A stretch of 48,167 nucleotides of DNA from Alphaproteobacteria bacterium (lineage in GTDB: Bacteria > Pseudomonadota > Alphaproteobacteria > Micropepsales > Micropepsaceae): positions 1 to 48,167 of the forward strand of contig JAGWXR010000002.1 of the NCBI GenBank assembly GCA_018969785.1, read 5' to 3'. Made by a program: the position numbers and the translations under genes. Positions 42,622-48,167 of the stretch are shown here, piece by piece; the stretch's first letter is position 1; each line of letters opens with the position of its first letter. The notes beneath the pieces were generated by a model that was given only the letters and a program-made list of their open reading frames with translations, did no database searches and was not told the DNA's origin.

Positions 42622-42666
42622 TCCCGTCCGGGGGAATCCCACGCGGCTGATACAGCTTCCGGGGGA

Positions 42667-42693
42667 TTTGACAGTTCGACGATAACTGTCAAA
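42667..42693. promoter_or_regulatory. TetR operator overlapping a promoter, before the ior operon
   Basis: TTTGACAGTT (42667-42676) and AACTGTCAAA (42684-42693) are perfect ten-base arms around CGACGAT, and ACTGTTT follows as a partial third half-site. The ATG of the TetR gene is nine bases downstream. The left arm contains TTGACA, so the repressor could cover the -35 box. Autoregulation is the simplest reading. Confidence 0.7.
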
Positions 42694-42702
42694 ACTGTTT
42701 CC

Positions 42703-43341
42703 ATGCAGACAAGGGACATGCTTCTTGACACGAGCTTGCGCGTTTTCTCGCGCCATGGCTATCGGCGCACGTCCATGTCGATGGTTGCGGAAGATGCGGG
42801 GCTCACGCGGCAGGCGCTCTATCATCACTTTGCCTCGAAGGAGCTCCTGTTCTCGGCGCTGGTCGACAGGCTGAATGCCCGGGCGCATGCGGCCGCCGTG
42901 GCCGCGGTGGATGACTGCTCGCAGCAATCCCTGGCCGAGCGCCTGGAGCGTTCGCTCGTGGCGCATCACCGCGAGATCTTCCAGGGCGTGGCGGGCTCGC
43001 TGCACGGGGATGAACTGATGGCGGAGGGCATGAAGCGCTGCGGTGGCACCATGACACTGCATGCGCGCCGGTTCGAGCGGCTTCTTGAATCGGTCGTGCA
43101 TGACGCGGTCGATGCGGGTGAGGTTGCTCCTGCATCCGGCTTCAGCGAGCGGCAGTTCATCGCGCTGCTTCTGGCGGCGGTGAAAGGGATCAAGGCCACC
43201 TATCTGCAACAGGGCCCAAAGGCGCATGCGCAGGCGCTTGGACTGATGGTCCGGGCGCTGTGTCGCGGCGCCTTCGTGGCGCCAGCACAATCCAGACGGA
43301 ATCAAATTACCAGACATTCGGCACGGAGGGCCAGGGCATGA
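42703..43341 (+). CDS. TetR-family regulator of the ior operon
   Basis: A 212-residue repressor. [40 protein letters not shown] and [16 protein letters not shown] form a standard TetR helix-turn-helix at residues 6-60. The C-terminal half is helical and would bind the inducer. It is preceded by a perfect palindrome, and its stop overlaps the iorA start by four bases (ATGA), so it is the first gene of the operon it probably controls. The basic C-terminus ([16 protein letters not shown]) looks unstructured. The inducer may be an N-heteroaromatic compound or aldehyde; this is inferred from the downstream enzyme. Confidence 0.92.
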   Translation: MQTRDMLLDTSLRVFSRHGYRRTSMSMVAEDAGLTRQALYHHFASKELLFSALVDRLNARAHAAAVAAVDDCSQQSLAERLERSLVAHHREIFQGVAGSLHGDELMAEGMKRCGGTMTLHARRFERLLESVVHDAVDAGEVAPASGFSERQFIALLLAAVKGIKATYLQQGPKAHAQALGLMVRALCRGAFVAPAQSRRNQITRHSARRARA

Positions 43342-43787
43342 TCACGCTTACCATCAACGGCAAGGCGCACAGCGTCGATGCGGAGGAGGCCATGCCCCTT
43401 CTCTGGGTGCTCAGGGACATCCTGAATTTCACAGGTACCAAGTATGGCTGCGGCGTGGGGGCCTGCGGCGCGTGCACGGTACTGGTCGACGGGGCGGCGG
43501 TTCGCAGCTGCTCGTATCCGGCGGTTCTGGCGCAGGGCAAGGCGATCACGACGATCGAGGGCCTGGCCGATGGTGGCACGCTTCACAAGGTACAGCAGGC
43601 CTGGATCGATGCGCAGGCGCCGCAATGCGGTTTCTGCCAGTCAGGGCAGATCATGGCGGCAGTGGCGCTTCTGAAGGAAAAGCCCCAGCCCACGGACGAG
43701 GATATCGATGCGGCGATGACCAATATCTGCCGCTGTGGCGCCTACGCGGAAATTCGGGCGGCGATCCACGCCGCGGCCAAGGGTTGA
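43338..43787 (+). CDS. iorA: Isoquinoline 1-oxidoreductase-type small subunit, 2x[2Fe-2S]
   Basis: The iron-sulfur subunit of a molybdenum hydroxylase of the xanthine oxidase family. The 149-residue protein has a plant-type cluster motif [20 protein letters not shown] with RSC following, and the second cluster in [11 protein letters not shown] and [16 protein letters not shown]. Eight cysteines match both clusters. The fold and length are typical. It passes electrons from the molybdenum subunit to an acceptor, here probably the diheme cytochrome at 46018. The ATG is coupled to the TetR stop; iorB begins eleven bases after its end. Confidence 0.94.
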   Translation: MITLTINGKAHSVDAEEAMPLLWVLRDILNFTGTKYGCGVGACGACTVLVDGAAVRSCSYPAVLAQGKAITTIEGLADGGTLHKVQQAWIDAQAPQCGFCQSGQIMAAVALLKEKPQPTDEDIDAAMTNICRCGAYAEIRAAIHAAAKG

Positions 43788-43798
43788 GGGAGGCACAC

Positions 43799-46021
43799 AT
43801 GGGAAAGGTCACGCGCAGGCTGGTGATTTTTGGTGGTGCGGCCGTTGCCGGTGGCGGGCTTCTTGTCGGTTATGCGACCCTGCCCTGGCAGACGCTGGAC
43901 CGTGCGCGCCAGATTGGGGCCAGGGAAGGCGAGACGCTGGTCGCCACGTGGGTTCGGATCGGCAAGGACAACAGTGTCACCGTGATCGTGCCGCATTCGG
44001 AGATGGGCCAGGGCGTGCATACGTCGCTGCCCATGATGCTGGCCGAGGAGCTTGACGCCGACTGGTCGCTTGTTCGCATGGAACAGGCGCCCGCCGACAT
44101 GGCGTTTGCCAACCAGGGCCTCGCGCGTGGCTTCCTCGACGACCTCACGGGCTCGGTGCCGCGGTTCCTGTCGGGACCGCTTGACTTTGTCGCGCGCAAG
44201 ACGGCCGAGGCCATGAACCTGCAGACGACGGGTGGCAGCACCTCGGTGCGGTTCACAGGCGTTGCGGGCATGCGCCGGACGGGGGCTGCCGCCCGGGCAA
44301 TGCTTGTCAAGGCGGCTGCGGCTGCGTGGGGGGTGGACGAGGCTTCCATCACCACCGAGAACAGCCGTCTGGTCCATGCCGCGAGCGGGAAGAGCGCTAC
44401 CTACGGCGAGATGGCCGAGGCGGCGGCGAAATTCGACGTTCCCGTCGACGTGCCGCTGAAGCCCCGGAAGGACTACAAGATCGTCGGCAAGCCGATCCGG
44501 CGCTTTGACATTCCGGCCAAGGTCGACGGCAGCGCGGTCTACGGGCTCGACAAGCGCCTGCCGGGCATGCGCTTTGCGGTGATCGCGGCCTCGCCGGTGT
44601 TCGGCGGCAAGCTGAAGTCTGTCGATGAGAAGCCGGCGCTGGCGATGCGTGGTGTCAGCCAGGTCGTGAAGCTCGAGGATGCTGTCGTCGTCGTGGCCGA
44701 CAATACGTGGCGTGCGAAGGAGGCGCTGGCGGCGCTGTCGCCGGTGTGGGACGAGGGGGCAAATGCCGGGCTCACGTCGGCCTCGATCATTGCAGGGATG
44801 GATGCGGCCCTGACCAAGGACGGCCTGAGCGAGGAGTATGCGTCGGGCGATGTCGATGCAGCGCTTGCGGGCGCCAAGAAGGTCGTCGAGGCGCGCTACG
44901 TCGTTCCCTACCTGGCACATGCACCGATGGAGGTGATGAACACGACGGTGCATCTCGAGGGTGACCGGCTGTCTGTCTGGGGCGGGTTCCAGGACGGCTT
45001 GACCGCGCGCGTGCTTGCCGCGAAGACAGCGGGGCTGCCGGTCGACAATGTCACGCTGAACCATACCGCCATGGGTGGCGGTTTCGGACGGCGCCTGCCG
45101 GACTACATGGACTACCTTGTGCGGGCCGTGAAGGTAGGCCTGCAGGTGAAGGGTCCGGTGCAGCTTGTCTATACCCGCGAAGAGGACATGACGCATGGCT
45201 TCTTCCGCCATGCCTCGGTGGCGCGGATGCGTGGCGTGGTCGATGACAAGGGGCGCGTGACGGCATTCCTGAATACCGTGGCAGAGCGGCATGATCCGCC
45301 GGAGGCCGGGCGCTTCAACTATGCGATCCCGAACCAGGCCATGCGGTATGCCTCGGGCACGAACCCGTTGCCCTGGGGCGCGTGGCGCAGCGTCGACCAT
45401 ACGCAGCTTGGTTTCTTCATCGAGACCTTCATGGACGAACTGGCCCATGCAGCAGGGCAGGATCCCCATGCCTTCCGGCGTGCGCACCTTGCGTCTGCGC
45501 CCCGTCATCTTGCAGTGCTTGACCTTGCTGCCGAGATGTCGGGCTGGAACACACCGGCGCCTGCCGGGCGCGCGCGCGGCATTTCGATCCGCGAGGCATT
45601 CGGAACCATCATTGCGCAGGTCGCCGAGGTGTCGATCGGGGCTGACGGACTGCCCCGGGTTCACCGCGTCTGGAGTGCCGTCGATCCTGGTGAGGTGATC
45701 AACCCGGCGACATTCACGGCGCAGATCGAGGGTGGAACGATTTTCGGCCTTTCGGCGGCGCTCCATGGTGCGATCACTGTCGACAAGGGACGGGTCGTCG
45801 AGCAGAACTTCACGGACTACGAGATGGTCCGCATGGCTGATGCCCCGGTGCAGGTGGTGAAGGTCATCGAGTCGGGTGCTGCGACCGGCGGGGCGGGTGA
45901 ACCCGGGACGGCGCCGATTGCGGCGGCAGTCGGCAATGCGCTCTTTGCGCTTACGGGTGTGCGCGTGCGTGCGCTGCCGTTCCGGCTCGCGCGGTTCGGT
46001 GCGGGTGAGGGCGCGAAATGA
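43799..46021 (+). CDS. iorB: Isoquinoline 1-oxidoreductase-type large molybdenum subunit
   Basis: The 740-residue molybdopterin subunit, catalysing hydroxylation of an N-heteroaromatic ring or oxidation of an aldehyde. The N-terminus MGKVTRRLVIFGGAAVAGGG looks like a Tat-type signal (TRRLVI) or membrane anchor. The domain has VIVPHSEMGQGVHTSLPMML, LQTTGGSTSVRFTGVAGMRR, and AHAPMEVMNTTVHLEG. MGGGFGRRLPDYMDYLVRAV is the pterin-binding region, LPWGAWRSVDHTQLGFFIET follows, and the catalytic glutamate is in GGAGEPGTAPIAAAVGNAL. No FAD subunit is present, which is typical of the IorAB branch. The stop overlaps the cytochrome gene (ATGA). The substrate is not shown by sequence. Confidence 0.93.
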   Translation: MGKVTRRLVIFGGAAVAGGGLLVGYATLPWQTLDRARQIGAREGETLVATWVRIGKDNSVTVIVPHSEMGQGVHTSLPMMLAEELDADWSLVRMEQAPADMAFANQGLARGFLDDLTGSVPRFLSGPLDFVARKTAEAMNLQTTGGSTSVRFTGVAGMRRTGAAARAMLVKAAAAAWGVDEASITTENSRLVHAASGKSATYGEMAEAAAKFDVPVDVPLKPRKDYKIVGKPIRRFDIPAKVDGSAVYGLDKRLPGMRFAVIAASPVFGGKLKSVDEKPALAMRGVSQVVKLEDAVVVVADNTWRAKEALAALSPVWDEGANAGLTSASIIAGMDAALTKDGLSEEYASGDVDAALAGAKKVVEARYVVPYLAHAPMEVMNTTVHLEGDRLSVWGGFQDGLTARVLAAKTAGLPVDNVTLNHTAMGGGFGRRLPDYMDYLVRAVKVGLQVKGPVQLVYTREEDMTHGFFRHASVARMRGVVDDKGRVTAFLNTVAERHDPPEAGRFNYAIPNQAMRYASGTNPLPWGAWRSVDHTQLGFFIETFMDELAHAAGQDPHAFRRAHLASAPRHLAVLDLAAEMSGWNTPAPAGRARGISIREAFGTIIAQVAEVSIGADGLPRVHRVWSAVDPGEVINPATFTAQIEGGTIFGLSAALHGAITVDKGRVVEQNFTDYEMVRMADAPVQVVKVIESGAATGGAGEPGTAPIAAAVGNALFALTGVRVRALPFRLARFGAGEGAK

Positions 46022-46572
46022 TGCGCCTTGCCTTCCTCGGGTTGCTGCTTGCACCTTTGCTTGCAGCCTCGTCGGCGGTTGCGGACAAGGCGGAGGCGCC
46101 CGGTGTTGCCGCCTTCCGCACGGTGCAGGCCGTCCTGACGCATCCGCGCTGCATGAACTGCCATACGACGGTGAACTGGCCCACGCAGGGCGACGCACAG
46201 GTGCGCCACACATTCAATGTGGTGCGCGGGCCTGACGGGCGCGGCACGGCCGGCATGAAGTGCACGACCTGCCACCTGGCGACGAACCAGGCGGCGGGCA
46301 ATGTTCCGGGCGCGCCGGACTGGCACATGGCGCCGCTCAGCATGGGGTGGACAGGGCTCAGTCCGGCCCAGTTGTGCAAGGCACTCAAGGACCCGGCACG
46401 CAATGGCGGGCGCACGGGCGCGCGCATCATCGCGCACTTCAAGGCGGATCCGCTGGTGCTGTGGGCCTGGACACCGGGCGGCAAGCGGTCGGCGCCGCCG
46501 GTGCTTCACGCGAAGTTCGTCGAAGCCGCCGAGACGTGGCTCAGGCTCGGCGCTCCCTGTCCGGAAGGCTGA
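46018..46572 (+). CDS. Exported c-type cytochrome of the ior operon, two CxxCH motifs
   Basis: A 184-residue periplasmic protein with a signal peptide (MMRLAFLGLLLAPLLAASSA) and two heme-binding motifs, CMNCH in THPRCMNCHTTVNWP and CTTCH in GMKCTTCHLATNQAAG. WHMAPLSMGWTGLSPAQLCK follows, containing methionines that could be axial ligands. It resembles the isoquinoline 1-oxidoreductase-associated cytochrome subunits. Its ATG overlaps the iorB stop, so it is part of the same operon and likely takes electrons from IorA or IorB. The last 32 bases overlap a convergent small gene. Confidence 0.9.
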   Translation: MMRLAFLGLLLAPLLAASSAVADKAEAPGVAAFRTVQAVLTHPRCMNCHTTVNWPTQGDAQVRHTFNVVRGPDGRGTAGMKCTTCHLATNQAAGNVPGAPDWHMAPLSMGWTGLSPAQLCKALKDPARNGGRTGARIIAHFKADPLVLWAWTPGGKRSAPPVLHAKFVEAAETWLRLGAPCPEG

Positions 46573-46774
46573 GGCGGGCGCGGTAACGCTTCTCCAGCCG
46601 GCGGCGCAGGTCGCGCTCGGGCACCCCGTCGAGGTTGTCCTGCAGCATTTCGGCAAGGACCGTGTGCAGCGTCAGGTGGGATTCGTTGGCGCAGCGGCCG
46701 GCGAGGATTGCCTGGCGGCAGAGTTCGGGTCCATAGGCGACAAGGCCTGCATATCGCATTACATCCTCCATCAT
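46541..46774 (-). CDS. Small soluble protein, function unknown
   Basis: A 77-residue frame beginning MMEDVMRYAGLVAYGPELCR. It has two cysteines, a helical middle (HLTLHTVLAEMLQDNLDGVP) and a charged C-terminus (LEKRYRARLSLPDRERRA). The amino-acid mixture is balanced and looks like protein rather than an antisense artefact. I do not recognise a family. It is convergent with the cytochrome gene and overlaps its end by 32 bases, which lowers certainty because the reading in that region could be fortuitous. Confidence 0.5.
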   Translation of the reverse strand: MMEDVMRYAGLVAYGPELCRQAILAGRCANESHLTLHTVLAEMLQDNLDGVPERDLRRRLEKRYRARLSLPDRERRA

Positions 46775-46887
46775 CTTGCGCGGCAGGGCGCGGTCCGGGT
46801 CGCGAGAGGCCTGAACCGTGCCATGGCGCCAGCAGGATGTCCCGCGCCGGTTATTGAAAGGGTTGGCAAATCCTCAAGGCGATGGCT

Positions 46888-47679
46888 TCAATGTGATGGA
46901 GTTCCGCCACCGGGTTTCACGCCTGCGGCGGCGGCGAGGGCTGCCTTCTTCCGGGCCCTGTTGCGGGCCATCATGTTGAGCACCTCAACCAGCGCCGAGA
47001 ATGCCATGGCGGCGTAGATGTACCCCTTTGGCACATGAACCCCGAAGCCCTCGGCGATCAGCGTTGTTCCGATCATCAGCAGGAAGGCCAGGGCCAGCAT
47101 GATGATGGTGGGGTTGGCATTGATGAAATTGGCAAGCGGGGTCGCTGCCGCCAGCATGACAGCCACCGTGACCAGCACGGCGATGACCATGATGGGGACG
47201 TGCTCGGTCATGCCCACGGCCGTGATGATGCTGTCGACAGAGAAGACGAGGTCGAGGATCAGGATCTGGGCAATGGCGGCCGAAAAGCCTATGGAGGCGG
47301 CCCTTGTATTGAACATGTCCGGGTTCGGGTTCGGGTCCACGTTGTGATGGATTTCCTTGGTCGCCTTCCAGACGAGGAACAGGCCGCCGGCGATAAGGAT
47401 CAGGTCGCGCCAGGACAGGCCTTTCCCGAAAACCTCGATGACCGGCTCGGTCAACTGGACAATGATGGCGATCGTGCCGAGCAGGACAAGGCGCATCCCG
47501 AGGGCGAAACCGATGCCGAGCCTTCGTGCGCGCTCACGTTGTTCGGGGGGCAGCTTGTTCGTCAGGATCGAGATGAAGATCAGGTTGTCGATTCCCAGCA
47601 CGACTTCCATGGCAATGAGGGTGACGAGGGCGGCCCAGGCCGCCGGGTCGGCGGCGAGCTGCATCAGGTAATCGATCAT
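46888..47679 (-). CDS. TerC-family integral membrane protein
   Basis: A 263-residue membrane protein of the TerC family, whose members export metal ions such as manganese or are linked to tellurite resistance. About seven to eight hydrophobic helices are visible. The two conserved acidic motifs are present: [20 protein letters not shown] in the first half and [20 protein letters not shown] in the second. Between them, [20 protein letters not shown] is typical. The C-terminal tail is basic and alanine-rich. The upstream region folds into several hairpins, discussed separately. Ion specificity cannot be told from sequence. Confidence 0.93.
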   Translation of the reverse strand: MIDYLMQLAADPAAWAALVTLIAMEVVLGIDNLIFISILTNKLPPEQRERARRLGIGFALGMRLVLLGTIAIIVQLTEPVIEVFGKGLSWRDLILIAGGLFLVWKATKEIHHNVDPNPNPDMFNTRAASIGFSAAIAQILILDLVFSVDSIITAVGMTEHVPIMVIAVLVTVAVMLAAATPLANFINANPTIIMLALAFLLMIGTTLIAEGFGVHVPKGYIYAAMAFSALVEVLNMMARNRARKKAALAAAAGVKPGGGTPSH

Positions 47680-48081
47680 GTCCGTTCTCCAAATCAGGCG
47701 TGCCAGGAGGCGTTTACCAAGTCAGTGGCGAAAGTCCCAGTCGTGCCGTGTGCGCCCCGCTACCAGGGATTGCCCGAAGCGATCGTTTTCACCGCTTCGG
47801 CTTCGCGCAGAAGGTACATCCGGGCGGGTCCGACCCCCTATTTGTTTAAACGCTAGTTTGTGTGAAAAATGCACCCCAGACACGGTAGGCGAGCATCGCG
47901 CGATTACCATCCCTTGGTGGCGAAACTGACACGCGCGACGCGAATTGCTGGACGGTCCGTTGATCTTCCCGGGAGAAAGATCAAAATAACCCTGCGTCGG
48001 TTCGCTTGGATGGTGTGGGGATGCCGCCAATCGACCGACTGACCGCCACGGCGCATCGAACGCGCGCCACAAGCGGGGGGC
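47680..48081. other. Non-coding region upstream of terC with several hairpins
   Basis: No supportable gene. On the terC strand the leader contains a perfect eight-pair hairpin (47774-47781 with 47793-47800) and a short GGGTC/GACCC palindrome at about 47826-47836. Further out is TGATCTT (47961-47967) paired with AAGATCA (47977-47983). TerC genes elsewhere can be preceded by the manganese riboswitch yybP-ykoY, but I could not match its conserved core here. Confidence 0.4.
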
Positions 48082-48165
48082 GCGGGCTCTCTAGTGGACT
48101 TTCGGCCGGATCACGTCACCAGCGAAATCCGATTTATCCGAACCACTAGGAGCCCGCTTTTTTTT
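48082..48165 (+). terminator. Long hairpin ending in eight T residues; terminator or 3' end of a small RNA
   Basis: GCGGGCTC-T-CTAGTGG (48082-48097) pairs with CCACTAG-GAGCCCGC (48143-48157), fifteen pairs with one bulged base. Inside, TTCGG (48101-48105) pairs with CCGAA (48138-48142), and CGGAT (48107-48111) with ATCCG (48127-48131). Eight T residues follow (48158-48165). No gene that it would terminate lies upstream on the plus strand within 400 bases, so a small RNA is possible. Confidence 0.6.
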
Positions 48166-48167
48166 GG

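Noticed and set aside
43742-46213. An 823-codon minus-strand open frame across iorB
   Set aside because: Antisense shadow of iorB, with repetitive Arg/His/Pro composition and no recognisable motif.
47905-47940. A stretch resembling the 5' half of tRNA-Leu (GGTGGCGAAACTGACACGC)
   Set aside because: No matching acceptor stem, anticodon stem or TpsiC arm with GGTTCGA could be placed downstream.

Overview
The window is GC-rich bacterial chromosome and reads as an alphaproteobacterium. The order rpoZ - rsh - pyrE - pdxJ - acpS - lepB - rnc - era - recO - parC is the conserved alphaproteobacterial arrangement. A phasin, a wax-ester/triacylglycerol synthase and several acyl-CoA enzymes suggest a lipid-storing, fatty-acid-using member. 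I cannot name the genus. There is no phage, integrase, transposase, CRISPR array, rRNA or convincing tRNA here, so this looks like core chromosome with accessory clusters between housekeeping genes.

Layout. 1-2191 (minus): yceI, cytochrome b561, yceI and the 5' part of a threonylcarbamoyl-AMP synthase, tightly packed as one operon. 2264-7715 (plus): acyl-CoA dehydrogenase, a short-chain reductase, a 35-residue histone-H1-like peptide, a structured intergenic stretch, a Sel1-repeat protein, a crotonase, and an alpha/beta-hydrolase that lacks its catalytic serine and histidine. 7723-10284 (minus): a 30-residue membrane-peptide candidate and a soluble lytic transglycosylase with a polylysine tail. 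10460-13536 (plus): dapA, smpB, a sulfite-oxidase-like molybdoenzyme and argC, convergent with a family 5-like uracil-DNA glycosylase. 14284-20127: a storage-lipid neighbourhood with an SDR, a phasin, a hydrolase, WS/DGAT and a TetR regulator on minus, and a lipase-like hydrolase on plus.

20198-22908 (minus): two overlapping exported amidohydrolases, one a lipoprotein with its metal site and one without the HxH motif. 23041-23969 (minus): a sulfotransferase broken by a one-base frameshift. 24186-35549 (plus): the housekeeping block folK, rpoZ, rsh, pyrE, pdxJ, acpS, two tandem lepB copies, rnc, era, recO and parC, closed by a perfect terminator hairpin. 35606-40770: a small membrane protein, a PAS-type protein, a TetA-like efflux pump, a SCO1-like copper chaperone, an aminopeptidase-like hydrolase and a LuxR-type regulator whose phosphoacceptor aspartate is glutamate. 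40774-42621: a saccharopine-dehydrogenase-like protein and an exported TPR protein. 42667-46572 (plus): a TetR regulator with a clear palindromic operator, overlapping an isoquinoline-1-oxidoreductase-type molybdenum hydroxylase (iorA, iorB) and a diheme cytochrome. 46541-47679 (minus): a small unknown protein and a TerC-family membrane protein. The last 490 bases are non-coding and end in a long hairpin with eight T residues.

No single locus proves to be a new multi-gene system. The best leads are the histone-like peptide with its SD-presenting leader hairpin and the nearby twin hairpins, the glutamate-for-aspartate regulator, the duplicated SPVYDDD motif at both ends of the transglycosylase, and the paired amidohydrolases.
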